Source: Streptococcus vestibularis | GTDB taxonomy: Bacteria; Bacillota; Bacilli; Lactobacillales; Streptococcaceae | Length of the DNA stretch: 64,000 nucleotides | Assembly (NCBI GenBank): GCA_010604095.1 | Contig: JAABLG010000001.1 | Coordinates: forward strand, 168,276-232,275 | Reading direction: 5' to 3' | In this document: piece by piece, positions 10,858-22,382 of the stretch | How positions within the stretch are numbered: position 1 is the stretch's first letter | How the letters are laid out: every line of letters starts with the position of its first letter | The notes under the pieces: model-generated | What the model was told of the DNA's origin: nothing | Database searches by the model: none | The model's input: the letters and a program-made list of their open reading frames with translations, nothing else | Position numbers and translations under genes: made by a program

Positions 10858-11925
10858 ATGAAACTAGAGGTAAATTTAACACATAACCCTTATGACATTA
10901 TCATTGAAAAGGGAGCTCTTAAGATGGTAGGTCAATGGGTTAAGTCACTTTGGGAACCACAAAAGATTGCCCTTATTACAGACAACCATGTGGGTGGCTT
11001 ATACGCTGAAAGAGTTAAGCTTAGCTTGGAGCATGAGGGCTTTGAGGTTGTCGTTTTTGATTTCCTAGAAGGTGAAGCAAGTAAAAATCTTAGGACTGCT
11101 AACAAGGCTTATGAATTTTTGATTAAGAATGGCATGACACGTAGTGATGGGATTGTCGCTCTTGGTGGTGGCGTTGTTGGCGACCTAGCAGGCTTTGTCG
11201 CTTCAACTTACATGCGTGGGATTCACTTTGTTCAGGTCCCAACTAGTCTAACTGCCCAGGTGGATTCATCTATTGGTGGTAAGACAGGTGTGAACACGCC
11301 TTTCGCTAAGAATATTGTGGGAACCTTTGCTCAACCTGATGGGGTCTTGATTGATCCTAATGTCCTTGAGACACTTGGTAAACGTGAATTGATTGAAGGT
11401 ATGGGTGAGGTTGTCAAATACGGTTTGATTGACGATCCTGAACTTTGGCACCTCCTTGAGAGCATTGATGGTTCAGCTCACAGTATTTTAGAAAACTCAG
11501 AAACTATCATTTACCGTTCATGTAATGTGAAGCGTAAAATTGTCGTTGAAGACGAGTTTGAAGGTGGGGTTCGTATGTACCTAAACTTTGGTCATACGAT
11601 TGGGCACGCTGTTGAACAAACCGCTGGTTACGGTAAGGTTATGCATGGTGAAGCGGTTGCTATCGGAATGGTTCAGATTTCACGTGTGGCTGAGGAAAAA
11701 GGACTAATGCCTCAGGGTATCACTCGTCAAATTGCCGAGATGTGTGCCAAATTTGGTTTGCCAGTGGATTATGAGCCATGGCGTGTTGAGGAGCTCTATA
11801 CTGCTCTCACACATGATAAAAAGGCTCGTGGTAATAGCATTAAGACTGTTATCGTTCCAGAAATCGGTAAGGCAGCTATCAATCAGATTCCTTTGGTTGA
11901 AATGAAAGAATACTTGGAGAAATAA
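10858..11925 (+). CDS. aroB: 3-dehydroquinate synthase
   Basis: AroB cyclises DAHP to 3-dehydroquinate (second pathway step) using NAD and a divalent metal. The 355-residue length is normal. Motifs are [38 protein letters not shown], and the metal ligands in [11 protein letters not shown]. Start is ATG with a GGAGGGGACAG ribosome site. It is followed immediately, with no gap, by aroC. No DAHP synthase gene is present in the window. Confidence 0.97.
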   Translation: MKLEVNLTHNPYDIIIEKGALKMVGQWVKSLWEPQKIALITDNHVGGLYAERVKLSLEHEGFEVVVFDFLEGEASKNLRTANKAYEFLIKNGMTRSDGIVALGGGVVGDLAGFVASTYMRGIHFVQVPTSLTAQVDSSIGGKTGVNTPFAKNIVGTFAQPDGVLIDPNVLETLGKRELIEGMGEVVKYGLIDDPELWHLLESIDGSAHSILENSETIIYRSCNVKRKIVVEDEFEGGVRMYLNFGHTIGHAVEQTAGYGKVMHGEAVAIGMVQISRVAEEKGLMPQGITRQIAEMCAKFGLPVDYEPWRVEELYTALTHDKKARGNSIKTVIVPEIGKAAINQIPLVEMKEYLEK

Positions 11926-13092
11926 ATGAGATATTTAACAGCAGGTGAGTCTCACGGACCACGTCTAACAGCAATTATCGAGGGTGTTCCAGCTGGTCTT
12001 CCCTTGACGGCTGAAGATATCAATGGTGATTTGAAACGCCGCCAAGGTGGTTATGGTCGTGGTGGCCGTATGAAAATTGAGTCTGATAAGGTTGAAATCA
12101 CTTCTGGTGTTCGTCATGGGAAAACTACAGGGGCTCCAATTACCCTCCATGTCATCAATAAGGACCATCAAAAATGGTTGGATATCATGGCTGTGGAAGA
12201 CATTGAGGACCGTTTGAAAACCAAACGTAAAATCACTCACCCACGTCCTGGCCATGCTGACTTGGTTGGTGGTATGAAATACCGTTTCGATGATTTACGT
12301 AATTCTTTGGAGCGTTCTAGTGCGCGTGAAACAACTATGCGTGTGGCGGTTGGTGCTGTCGCTAAACGTATCTTGGCTGAGCTTGATATTGAAATTGCTA
12401 ACCATGTGGTGGTCTTTGGTGGTAAGGAAATTGATGTGCCTGAGAATTTGACGGTCGATCAAATCAAGGAATTGGCTCAACAGTCAGAAATTTCAGTTGT
12501 TAACCAAGAGCGTGAACAAGAAATTAAAGATTACATTGACCAAATCAAAAAAGAAGGTGATACCATTGGTGGTGTCGTTGAAACGGTCGTTGGGGGTGTC
12601 CCTGTGGGTCTTGGCTCTTATGTGCAATGGGATACAAAACTTGATGCCAAGATTGCCCAAGCAGTTGTTTCCATCAATGCCTTCAAGGGTGTCGAGTTTG
12701 GTCTTGGTTTCAAGGATGGCTACCTCAAGGGTTCTCAAGTCATGGATGAGATTCTTTGGAATGAAGAAGACGGCTATACGCGTCGCACCAACAATCTTGG
12801 TGGTTTTGAAGGTGGTATGACCAATGGCCAACCAATTGTAGTCCGTGGGGTTATGAAGCCAATTCCAACCCTCTACAAGCCATTGATGTCTGTGGATATC
12901 GAAACTCACGAGCCATATAAGGCAACTGTTGAACGTTCAGATCCTACGGCCTTACCGGCAGCGGGTGTCGTTATGGAATCGGTGGTTGCTACAGTCGTAG
13001 CCAATGAAATCTTGGAAAAATTCTCTTCTGATAATTTGGAAGAATTGAAAGAAGCGGTGGCACGCCACCGTGATTATGTGAAAAACTTTTAA
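11926..13092 (+). CDS. aroC: Chorismate synthase
   Basis: AroC converts EPSP to chorismate with reduced FMN, the last shared step. The 388-residue protein shows the N-terminal signature TAGESHGP, the [15 protein letters not shown] segment, [14 protein letters not shown] and the C-terminal [13 protein letters not shown]. The start codon abuts the aroB stop (TAAATGAG), so ribosomes probably pass directly from aroB. Confidence 0.97.
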   Translation: MRYLTAGESHGPRLTAIIEGVPAGLPLTAEDINGDLKRRQGGYGRGGRMKIESDKVEITSGVRHGKTTGAPITLHVINKDHQKWLDIMAVEDIEDRLKTKRKITHPRPGHADLVGGMKYRFDDLRNSLERSSARETTMRVAVGAVAKRILAELDIEIANHVVVFGGKEIDVPENLTVDQIKELAQQSEISVVNQEREQEIKDYIDQIKKEGDTIGGVVETVVGGVPVGLGSYVQWDTKLDAKIAQAVVSINAFKGVEFGLGFKDGYLKGSQVMDEILWNEEDGYTRRTNNLGGFEGGMTNGQPIVVRGVMKPIPTLYKPLMSVDIETHEPYKATVERSDPTALPAAGVVMESVVATVVANEILEKFSSDNLEELKEAVARHRDYVKNF

Positions 13093-13121
13093 GCAGCATC
13101 AATGAAAAGATGGGAGTAGTA

Positions 13122-14228
13122 ATGAGTAAGAAAACGATTTATATCGCAGGCTTGGGTCTGATTGGAGGTTCTTTGGGTCTCGGAATTAAAAGAGATCATC
13201 CTGATTACGAGATTCTTGGATATAATCGCTCTGACTATTCTCGAAATATTGCGCTGGAGCGTGGGATTGTTGACCGAGCAACAAATGATTTCAAGGAGTA
13301 TGCTCCGTTGGCGGATGTGATTATCTTGGCTGTGCCTATCAAGCAAACGGTGTCCTACTTGAAAGAGTTGGCCAACTTGAACTTGAAAGATAATGTCATC
13401 ATCACAGACGCCGGCTCAACCAAGCTTGATATTGTTGAGGCAGCTGAGCATTACCTAGCAGGAAAAAATGTTCAGTTTGTAGGTTCCCATCCTATGGCTG
13501 GTTCTCACAAATCAGGTGCCATTGCAGCCGATGTGACCCTTTTTGAGAATGCTTATTATATTTTCACACCGACACGTTTAACTAAAGAGACAACCATTCC
13601 TGAACTGAAGGGCATTTTGTCTGGGCTGAAGTCACGTTATGTTGAGATTGATGCAGCTGAACACGATCGTGTAACCAGTCAAATCAGTCATTTTCCACAT
13701 CTCTTAGCCTCAGGTCTCATGGAACAGGCGGCTGATTATGCTCAGGGTCATGAGATGACCAATCACTTTGCGGCAGGGGGCTTCCGAGATATGACCCGTA
13801 TTGCTGAGAGTGAACCTGGTATGTGGGCTTCCATTCTCATGACTAATGGGCCTGCCGTTTTGGATCGTATTGAAGATTTCAAAAAGCGTTTGGACCATGT
13901 GGCTGATTTGATTAAGGCTGAGGATGAGAATGCTATTTGGGAGTTCTTTGACAACGGTCGCAAGAAACGCAAAGAGATGGAAATCCACAAAAAGGGTGGC
14001 GTGGAAAGTGCCTTCGATATTTTTGTGGATGTGCCTGACCGTGAGGACGTTATCCTCAGCATTATGGAATTGTTGCGGGGAACGTCTTTGGTTAACCTTC
14101 GTATCAATGAAGAAAATCGTGAAGATATTCACGGTATCCTTCAAATTACTTTTAAAAATGAAAAAGATCGCACGCATGCTAAGACTGTTATTGAAGCCAA
14201 TACAGACTATCATGTGGTGATCGCCTAG
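13122..14228 (+). CDS. tyrA: Prephenate dehydrogenase
   Basis: TyrA oxidatively decarboxylates prephenate to 4-hydroxyphenylpyruvate for tyrosine synthesis. The 368-residue product has an N-terminal NAD-binding loop (GLGLIGGSLGLGI), HPMAGSHKSG substrate-binding segment, and a C-terminal ACT-like domain (FVDVPDREDVILSIMELL), the usual site for tyrosine feedback inhibition. An in-frame ATG exists at 13110, but the GGGAG ribosome site at 13112 is placed for ATG 13122, so I chose that. Confidence 0.94.
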   Translation: MSKKTIYIAGLGLIGGSLGLGIKRDHPDYEILGYNRSDYSRNIALERGIVDRATNDFKEYAPLADVIILAVPIKQTVSYLKELANLNLKDNVIITDAGSTKLDIVEAAEHYLAGKNVQFVGSHPMAGSHKSGAIAADVTLFENAYYIFTPTRLTKETTIPELKGILSGLKSRYVEIDAAEHDRVTSQISHFPHLLASGLMEQAADYAQGHEMTNHFAAGGFRDMTRIAESEPGMWASILMTNGPAVLDRIEDFKKRLDHVADLIKAEDENAIWEFFDNGRKKRKEMEIHKKGGVESAFDIFVDVPDREDVILSIMELLRGTSLVNLRINEENREDIHGILQITFKNEKDRTHAKTVIEANTDYHVVIA

Positions 14229-14237
14229 GAGAATACA

Positions 14238-14576
14238 ATGACAAATATTTATGATTTAGCAAATGAGTTGGAACGTGGCATTCGTGCCCTTCCTGAGTAC
14301 AAAACTTTGGTAGAGAAAAAAGAAGCCATTGCAGCTGATGCTGAAGCTAGTGCGCTTTTCAAAGAGTTCACTGACTTCCAAGAGGATTTCTATGCTAAAA
14401 TGCAAGCTGGTACAATGCCAACTGCAGAAGAACAAGCAGCTGTTCAAGAATTGGGTCAAAAGGTAGAAGCTAATGCCCTTTTGAAAGAATACTTGGCTGC
14501 ACAACAAGGTTTGTCTGTTTATTTGAACGATATTGAACGTATCATCTTCAAACCTTTGCAAGAATTGAATAGTTAA
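14238..14576 (+). CDS. YlbF/YmcA family protein
   Basis: A 112-residue all-helical cytoplasmic protein of the YlbF/YmcA family ([19 protein letters not shown] at the N-terminus, [15 protein letters not shown] mid-protein). Relatives in Bacillus form the YlbF-YmcA-YaaT complex, which affects RNase Y and development; the streptococcal role is not established. It stands nine bases after tyrA with an AGGAGAA ribosome site and is followed by a terminator-like hairpin, so it probably ends the first aromatic transcript. Confidence 0.85.
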   Translation: MTNIYDLANELERGIRALPEYKTLVEKKEAIAADAEASALFKEFTDFQEDFYAKMQAGTMPTAEEQAAVQELGQKVEANALLKEYLAAQQGLSVYLNDIERIIFKPLQELNS

Positions 14577-14583
14577 TCAAAGA

Positions 14584-14609
14584 GGGTGTGTCAATTGACA
14601 GGCCCTTTT
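14584..14609 (+). terminator. Probable terminator after the YlbF-family gene
   Basis: GGG-TGTGTCAA pairs with TTGACAGG-CCC and is followed by TTTT. It is fairly weak and may permit read-through into hicD. Confidence 0.6.
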
Positions 14610-14630
14610 CTGCATTAAAGGAGGTAAATT

Positions 14631-15581
14631 ATGGCTCGTAAAATTGGAATTATTGGAATGGGAAATGTTGGTGCTGCGGTAGCTCATGGGGCAATCGCTC
14701 AAGGATTAGCCGATAGTTATGTCTTTATTGATATCAATGATAAAAAGGCTGAAGCAGATGCTCAGGATTTTAAGGATGCCATGGCTAATCTGCCTAGCTA
14801 TGCTAAGATTGTTGTCAATGATTATGCAGCCCTTGAAGATGCTGATGTGATTATTTCATCGCTTGGTAATATTCAGTTACAGCACAATGCTGGTGAGGAC
14901 CGCTTTGCTGAATTTCCATTTACTCGAGAAGCCGTTTATCAGGTTTCTCAGGAACTTAAAAAATTGGATTTTAAAGGCATACTTTTGGTTATCTCGAATC
15001 CTGTAGATGCCGTATCAGCTCTCTATCAGGAATTCACAGGCTGGCCAAGAGAACGTGTGATTGGGACAGGGACTTTACTCGATACGGCGAGAATGAAGGC
15101 AGCGGTAGGAGATGATTTATCAGTCAATCCCAAATCAGTATCTGGCTACAATCTTGGCGAACATGGGAATTCCCAATTTACAGCCTGGAGTCAAGTCAAG
15201 GTTAAAGGGCAAGACATTACAGAATTGACAAGCGAAGAAGAGCGACAAAATTTGTTCATGGCATCCATGAAGGGTGGCCACAAAGTCTTTTATGGTAAGG
15301 GGTATACGTCTTACGGCATTGCCAGTGCGGCTCTTCGTTTGGTGTCTATTATCCTTTCGGATGCTCAAGAAGAAGTGGCAGTATCAAGCTATCAAGAAGC
15401 ATATCAAACCTATCTTGGCTATCCAGTCATCCTAGGGCGTCATGGGGTGGCTGCTCTAGTTCGCTTGTCTTTGTCGGCTGAGGAAAAAAATCTTTTGCAG
15501 GAGTCTGCTAACTTGATTCGGAACCGTGTTCAAGAGGCGGTTGCCTTCTTGAAAGAAAAGTATGGCAATACAAACGAGTGA
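14631..15581 (+). CDS. L-2-hydroxyisocaproate dehydrogenase (lactate/malate dehydrogenase family)
   Basis: The 316-residue NAD-dependent enzyme reduces 2-oxo acids, typically branched or aromatic, to L-2-hydroxy acids. The N-terminal GIIGMGNVGAAVAHGAIAQG dinucleotide loop, VISNPVDAVSALYQ, GTGTLLDTARM and catalytic-His loop GYNLGEHGNSQF match L-HicDH of lactic acid bacteria better than classical L-lactate dehydrogenase. It has a strong AAAGGAGG ribosome site. It interrupts the aromatic cluster between the YlbF gene and aroA; phenylpyruvate and 4-hydroxyphenylpyruvate made downstream of prephenate are plausible substrates, which is inference. Confidence 0.87.
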   Translation: MARKIGIIGMGNVGAAVAHGAIAQGLADSYVFIDINDKKAEADAQDFKDAMANLPSYAKIVVNDYAALEDADVIISSLGNIQLQHNAGEDRFAEFPFTREAVYQVSQELKKLDFKGILLVISNPVDAVSALYQEFTGWPRERVIGTGTLLDTARMKAAVGDDLSVNPKSVSGYNLGEHGNSQFTAWSQVKVKGQDITELTSEEERQNLFMASMKGGHKVFYGKGYTSYGIASAALRLVSIILSDAQEEVAVSSYQEAYQTYLGYPVILGRHGVAALVRLSLSAEEKNLLQESANLIRNRVQEAVAFLKEKYGNTNE

Positions 15582-15623
15582 ATATTTTGACAATTCAGTC
15601 TATGGTTGGGCTTTCGATTATGG

Positions 15624-15629
15624 TATAAT
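15624..15629 (+). promoter_or_regulatory. Extended -10 promoter of aroA
   Basis: TATAAT preceded by TGG (extended -10) lies about 32 bases before the aroA ATG; the -35 hexamer at 15601 is poor. It suggests aroA-aroK-pheA can be transcribed separately from the upstream aro genes. Confidence 0.6.
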
Positions 15630-15658
15630 GAGAGTAACTATAAAATTTTCAGGAGTAA

Positions 15659-17419
<1,761 letters not shown>

Positions 17420-17429
<10 letters not shown>

Positions 17430-18244
17430 GTTATTTGGGCCCGATCGGGTCGTTTACGCATAATGCAGCCTTAAAAGCTTTTCCTAAGGCTGACTTGGTT
17501 TCACTGGGAACCATTACTGAAGTTATCAAGTCTTATGAAGAAGGACGTGTGAATTATGCGGTTATTCCGGTAGAAAATTCTATCGAGGGCTCTGTTCATG
17601 AGAGTTTAGACTATCTTTTTCACCAGGCAGATATTCGTGCTGTGGCGGAGATTGTTCAGCCTATCAAGCAACAGTTGATGGCGGTTAAGGACCATGCACA
17701 GATTGAGAAAATCTTTTCACACCCTCAGGCAATTGCTCAAGGGAAGAAGTACATTAAACAGCACTTTCCCAAGGCTAAGATTGAAACAACAGCCAGTACA
17801 GCCTTTGCCGCTCGCTTTGTCGCTGAAAATCCTGATCAACCTTATGCAGCCATCGCACCTAGTGCTGCTGCTGAGGAATATGGTCTTGAAATTTTAGCCA
17901 AGGATATCCAAGAAATTGAGAAGAATTATACCCGTTTTTGGGTGCTTGGAAACTCTGTTCCTGAGATTCCTCTTCATCAGATTGATTGTAAATTAACGCT
18001 GGCCTTGACCTTGCCTGACAATATGCCGGGTGCGCTTTATAAAGCCCTGTCTACCTTTGCTTGGCGAGGCATTGACTTGACTAAGATTGAAAGTCGTCCT
18101 TTGAAGACTGTGCTTGGCGAATATTTCTTTATCATTGATTGTGATTATACACAGGAGAAGTTGGCTCAGTTTGCTCTTGAAGAGTTAACTGCAGTTGGAA
18201 TTGGATATAAAATCTTGGGTGCTTACCAGGTATATGAAATTTAA
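17420..18244 (+). CDS. pheA: Prephenate dehydratase
   Basis: PheA converts prephenate to phenylpyruvate for phenylalanine. The 274-residue monofunctional form has the N-terminal YLGPIGSFTHNAA, VIPVENSIEGSV, the catalytic TRFWVLG motif (about residue 175) and a C-terminal ACT domain with GALYKALSTFAWRGIDL and the ESRP phenylalanine-binding motif, so feedback inhibition is expected. It overlaps aroK by ten bases and precedes the LCP gene by 11. Confidence 0.96.
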
Positions 18245-18255
18245 AGGGAAATCTT

Positions 18256-19689
18256 ATGACCAAATCTAACAATGGGCCGTTTACGCATCATGAACGGTTA
18301 CGTTACAGCTATCTTTTAAAAAATCTTGCTTACCTCAATGGGCAGCAGGCTTCGGAATTCAATTATCTGCAAAGTAAGTTGGATGCTTATGAAGCGGAGC
18401 GCTCCTATGGAAGGTATCAGGAGCAAAGAGAGGATGACTATCAAGCCGCTTGGCGACAGTCTTATGACAATCGTCGGGAAAGCTATCAGGAGCCTGATTA
18501 TGAGAATGTTCATCAGCTGACAGACGAAGGACTCCCCATTTATCGAGAGGAGGCCCCTCAAAGCAGACCTGAGCGAAAAAAAGTTCCTAAAAAACGACGT
18601 CCTATCTCAAAAACTGCTTCTAAACCAAGCCCTCAACCAGCTAAGAAGAAGCGACCAAAGAAAAAGCGAAGACTCAAGAAAGTCGTTAAGCTAGTGCTTA
18701 GTTGCTTAAGTCTTGGTGTTGTCTTTTTGGTGCTGGCTATGGCCTATCAATTTTACAAGGGGACAGACCTATCTGCGGCCGGAAATAACGGTAAATCTTA
18801 CCAGCCTGCCTTAGTTGAGACCTTTAACGGCAAGGATACTAGAGATGGGGTTAATATCCTTATCCTTGGTTCGGACCAACGTGTGAGTCAGGAATCTACA
18901 GATGCTAGAACGGACTCCATCATGGTCATCAATGTGGGCAATAAGGAAGGTAAAATCAAGATGGTCAGCTTTATGCGTGATACCTTGGTTAATATTAAAG
19001 GCGCTTCAGAATCAGAGTATTCTCAAGACTTGAAACTCAATTCAGCCTTCAATATTGGTGAGCAAAATAACCATCAAGGGGCAGAACTCATACGTGAGAC
19101 GCTCAAGCGGAATTTTGACATAGATATTAAGTATTACGCTATGGTTGACTTTGAGACCTTTGCGACGGGGATTGATACCTTATTTCCGAATGGTGTGGAA
19201 ATCAATGCCAAATTCTCCACTGTTGATGGTAAAAAAGTGTCCTCAGTCAAAGTTCCAGATGATTTGAGAATGGACAAGAATGGTCATGTGCCAAATCAAA
19301 CCATCAAAATTGGTGAACAAAATATGGATGGGCGCACCCTTCTGAACTATGCCCGTTTTCGTAAGGATGATGAAGGGGATTATGGCCGTACCAAGCGTCA
19401 ACAACAAGTCATTCAAGCTATGATGAAGCAAGTTAAAAATCCGCTTAGTCTTTTTAAGGGACCTGAGGCTTTAGGGAAGGTTTACTCTCTGACCTCAACC
19501 AATATGAGCATGACAGAAATGTTGGATTTGGGTCTTTCAAATGCCAGTAGTTTCAAAAATGGTATCAGTTCTCAAACTATTCCATCAGATGGTGATTGGG
19601 TAGATAACTATGACCTCTACGGCGGTCAAGGTATTGAAATTGATTTTGACAGTTACCAGGCTAAGTTAAAGAAATTAGGATTTAGATAA
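18256..19689 (+). CDS. LytR-CpsA-Psr (LCP) family cell-wall glycopolymer ligase
   Basis: LCP proteins transfer wall polymers (rhamnan, teichoic acid, capsule) from lipid carriers to peptidoglycan at the outer membrane face. The 477-residue protein has a long charged cytoplasmic N-terminus with a Lys/Arg/Pro-rich stretch (about 110-137), one membrane helix (about 138-160) and an extracellular LCP domain with ILILGSDQR, DARTDSIMVI, SFMRDT and YARFRKDDEGDYGRTKRQQ. It has an AAAGGGAAA ribosome site after pheA and ends the operon at a strong terminator, the same place as the streptococcal psr gene. Confidence 0.93.
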   Translation: MTKSNNGPFTHHERLRYSYLLKNLAYLNGQQASEFNYLQSKLDAYEAERSYGRYQEQREDDYQAAWRQSYDNRRESYQEPDYENVHQLTDEGLPIYREEAPQSRPERKKVPKKRRPISKTASKPSPQPAKKKRPKKKRRLKKVVKLVLSCLSLGVVFLVLAMAYQFYKGTDLSAAGNNGKSYQPALVETFNGKDTRDGVNILILGSDQRVSQESTDARTDSIMVINVGNKEGKIKMVSFMRDTLVNIKGASESEYSQDLKLNSAFNIGEQNNHQGAELIRETLKRNFDIDIKYYAMVDFETFATGIDTLFPNGVEINAKFSTVDGKKVSSVKVPDDLRMDKNGHVPNQTIKIGEQNMDGRTLLNYARFRKDDEGDYGRTKRQQQVIQAMMKQVKNPLSLFKGPEALGKVYSLTSTNMSMTEMLDLGLSNASSFKNGISSQTIPSDGDWVDNYDLYGGQGIEIDFDSYQAKLKKLGFR

Positions 19690-19692
19690 GAA

Positions 19693-19729
19693 AAAAACAA
19701 GCTTGTTCAGTGTGAACAGGCTTGTTTTT
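19693..19729. terminator. Bidirectional terminator between the LCP and TDT genes
   Basis: AAAACAAGC-TGTTCA pairs with TGAACA-GCTTGTTTTT with a GTG loop; A-run and T-run flanks serve both converging transcripts. Confidence 0.88.
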
Positions 19730-20642
19730 AGTGTGCGTCCGCTACAAGAGCATGATACAAAAGCTTCAGAAAATGATAGAGCAAATATACCATAATGGCA
19801 AGAACTGGTAAGAACTCGGCTAGATAAATCAGATGGGTCATCGGATTCATGAGCTTAAGGCTAGTAGTAGCTGCCTTGAAAGCATTGGCGCTGTTAACCA
19901 AGGGGAAGCTAAAAGCTGCAAAGAGTGGGATAAAGCCTTTTTTGACCAGTCTTACGAAGAGATTAAGAGCATAGAAAAAGAATGCTTGCGAGAATAAGAG
20001 TAGGACAAGTAAAATAATAGTTGCAGGTCTTTGATTACTCTTGATTGAGCTGGTAATGAGAAGGGCCAGAGGTGCTGCTAAAATGGCAAGTATAGGTCGA
20101 TAGAGGTGAGGAATGGCTATCTGTCTCATTCTCCACAAAACAAGTGGAAAGAGGGCTAAAGTCGCAAATCCCGTTACTCCCAGAATAAGTCCCTTGATGC
20201 TAGTTGGAAGACTAGCGGGTACTGTCATAAGACTGATAGCTGGGCCAACATAGACCACGAACCAGCTTGGATAAACTTGATTCAAAGAGAGTGGGCGTAA
20301 AAAACGCAGACTGAAAAAAATAATATAGGCAATATAAAGTCCAAGGAGTCCAATCCAAGTCACACTTAAGCCTGTCTGAGCTAGTGGGAGGCGGCTGGCA
20401 AATAGAAAGGCAGCCATAAAGAAACTAGCAAAGGCTGATGCAACGACTGGGTTTCGCAAATCTTCTCTTATTTGTTCAAATCCAAGAATCAAGCGTCCCA
20501 GTATAAGTATAAAACCTATACTGGCTAAACACCAAATACCCTGAGCAATCAGGGTATAGTGGCTTATTTGATTGGATAAACTAAAGAGGGCAAGAACTAG
20601 ACTAGATAGGGCCAAGGGAATTTTCTTAAAAAATACCTTCAT
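19728..20642 (-). CDS. TDT (TehA/SLAC1-like) family membrane transporter
   Basis: The 304-residue product has about ten hydrophobic helices and the layout of tellurite-resistance/dicarboxylate (TDT) transporters, a family that includes the plant anion channel SLAC1 and fungal sulfite exporter SSU1. Start ATG 20642 (MKVFFKKIPLALSS) is preferred over an upstream in-frame ATG at 20729, which would lie inside the preceding gene. It lies 16 bases after the acyl-CoA-dehydrogenase-like gene and is presumably co-transcribed with it. Substrate is unknown; an anion such as sulfite is an inference from the neighbours. Confidence 0.8.
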   Translation of the reverse strand: MKVFFKKIPLALSSLVLALFSLSNQISHYTLIAQGIWCLASIGFILILGRLILGFEQIREDLRNPVVASAFASFFMAAFLFASRLPLAQTGLSVTWIGLLGLYIAYIIFFSLRFLRPLSLNQVYPSWFVVYVGPAISLMTVPASLPTSIKGLILGVTGFATLALFPLVLWRMRQIAIPHLYRPILAILAAPLALLITSSIKSNQRPATIILLVLLLFSQAFFFYALNLFVRLVKKGFIPLFAAFSFPLVNSANAFKAATTSLKLMNPMTHLIYLAEFLPVLAIMVYLLYHFLKLLYHALVADAH

Positions 20643-20658
20643 TGGTCCACCGGCCTTT

Positions 20659-21723
20659 CTAGCTAGCCGCAAGAATGTGACGAAGCTGAACCGCACTCGG
20701 AGATACAATTGGAAGGAAGACGCCTTCATTCCAACGACGGATAAAGCTTGACTCTGATTCTTTCAAATAGCCACGACCACCACTAGCTTGAAGTTCGAGG
20801 AGCAAGCTGTTGGCTACGACATCGACAATATCGATACGCAATTGGAAAAGTTCACGTGGTTTTTCAATGAAATAATCGGCATCATTAAGCCCTGCAAAGA
20901 GTTGCTCTTGGATAGCAAGAAGATTTTCACGTGTAGCTTCAAATTCTTCACGAAGAACGCTACGGTTACTGTTTAGACTAGCTTCAACCTCATCAAGAGA
21001 ACGTTTAGCCAAACCAAAGGCAAGACCAAATTGGAAACCAAGGAAGTTTGGACGTGTTTTGGCAATATAGTCCGTACCTTCTTTTGAAAGGATCCAATTA
21101 GGATCTAACTTAACGTGATCGAAAGTAAGAGAGGCGGTGTTAGCACCCTGAAGGGAAACAAATTCCAAATCTTCAGAACGGCTGAGGCCCTCAGCTTCAG
21201 ATGGAATAGTGATAATCCAAGGTTGGCTACCGTCTTTAAAGTCAGCAGCAAAAAGAGCAGCGAATTTATCAGAACGTAGGTTAGTTACCCAAGGCAAACG
21301 GCCATCGAGATAGTAGTCATCACCTTCTTGACTGATGGTAACATTCAATTCTTCAATATCAGACAAGAATTTGACCGCATTTGACAAGCCAGTTCCACCA
21401 GCACGCTCACCGGTATACAATTCTTTCAACCATGTTTCACGAGGGTAAGCATTGTCACTCGCAAGGATATACTCGATGAAAGTACGGTGCCCCCAAGAAA
21501 TAAAGGAAGCTGTCAAAGAGTGTTGTGCCAATTCATCAAGTACATCAACGACTTGAGTAGGACCACCACCTAGGCCATCAAACTCAGCAGGTACGCCGAT
21601 TTTAAAGACGTCGTTTTCAGCAATTTTTTCAAGAAGTTGGTCCGCAATGGGTCCAGACTCTTGGTCAATATGGTCAGCGTTGGTGTCCAACCAAGTAAGG
21701 AATTCTTTTGAAAAATGTGACAT
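20659..21723 (-). CDS. Acyl-CoA dehydrogenase superfamily flavoprotein
   Basis: A 354-residue soluble protein with the acyl-CoA dehydrogenase fold: N-terminal helical domain (FKIGVPAEFDGLGGG), central beta domain (GTGLSNAVKF; LPWVTNLRSDKFAALF) and a C-terminal helical domain ending ASGGRGYLKESESSFIRRWNEGVF. The catalytic Glu of true dehydrogenases is not evident to me. Streptococci generally lack beta-oxidation, so a DszC/SfnB-like flavin-dependent oxygenase is an alternative. It is the middle gene of the AhpD-like/ACAD/TDT operon, with an AGGAGGACC ribosome site. Confidence 0.8.
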   Translation of the reverse strand: MSHFSKEFLTWLDTNADHIDQESGPIADQLLEKIAENDVFKIGVPAEFDGLGGGPTQVVDVLDELAQHSLTASFISWGHRTFIEYILASDNAYPRETWLKELYTGERAGGTGLSNAVKFLSDIEELNVTISQEGDDYYLDGRLPWVTNLRSDKFAALFAADFKDGSQPWIITIPSEAEGLSRSEDLEFVSLQGANTASLTFDHVKLDPNWILSKEGTDYIAKTRPNFLGFQFGLAFGLAKRSLDEVEASLNSNRSVLREEFEATRENLLAIQEQLFAGLNDADYFIEKPRELFQLRIDIVDVVANSLLLELQASGGRGYLKESESSFIRRWNEGVFLPIVSPSAVQLRHILAAS

Positions 21724-21762
21724 AGGCTTAGGTCCTCCTCTAGTTTATCCTTTGGTTTTGAA

Positions 21763-22311
21763 TTAAGCGAATTCTTGAAGTTCAGGGTTAATCGGTGTTT
21801 GTGCGAGATTGTTAGCGTAGTTACACAAGCTAGCAAGGCTGACACCCAAGATAACGTCAAGGGCATTTTGAGCAGTGTAACCAGCTTCCAAGAAGTCATT
21901 GTAGGCTTCGTCACCAACAGCACCTTTGGTATTGATCACGGCAATAGTGAATTTAGCAAGGGTATCAAGTTTTGGATCGTCTTCGATTGGTGTACGGTTA
22001 CGAAGGGCTTCCAAGAGTTGTGGTGTCATTTGGATTTGCTTGATTGAAAAGGCTGTGTGACCTGCCACACAGAAAGCACATCCGTTAGTAACAGCAGCTG
22101 TAATTTGAACAACCTCACGTTCAGTTGGTGTCAATGAATTGCGACGGTTGATTTCACCGACAGTACGGTAAGTTTCAAGCGCAGTTGGCGCATTAGCAAG
22201 GAGACCAATCAAATTTGGAATGAATCCCCCATTGGCATCTTTGACTGTTTGAAGGACGTCTTTGACTTCTTCTGGTGCAGTTTCGATTGTATGAATGGTA
22301 ATATCTGGCAT
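21763..22311 (-). CDS. Carboxymuconolactone decarboxylase/AhpD-like family protein
   Basis: This 182-residue protein carries the AhpD-type redox motif TNGCAFCVAGHT (Cys-x-x-Cys then His, about residues 75-86), which in AhpD relatives reduces peroxides or partner thiols. The N-terminus (HTIETAPEEVKDVL) also fits the peroxidase-related CMD group. It is the first gene of the operon with the flavoprotein and TDT exporter, transcribed from a promoter with TTTTCA, 17 bases and TG-TATCAT on the minus strand (22383-22411). A strong AAAGGAGA ribosome site precedes the ATG. Confidence 0.85.
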   Translation of the reverse strand: MPDITIHTIETAPEEVKDVLQTVKDANGGFIPNLIGLLANAPTALETYRTVGEINRRNSLTPTEREVVQITAAVTNGCAFCVAGHTAFSIKQIQMTPQLLEALRNRTPIEDDPKLDTLAKFTIAVINTKGAVGDEAYNDFLEAGYTAQNALDVILGVSLASLCNYANNLAQTPINPELQEFA

Positions 22312-22382
22312 GATTATTCTCCTTTAGATAGAAACGACATCTAGCCAAGTTGCTGAGTCGTTTAATTTTTTGTCATGGACCT

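Noticed and set aside
13710..14213. Long minus-strand frames opposite tyrA
   Set aside because: They are shadows of tyrA, with no ribosome site or known motif.
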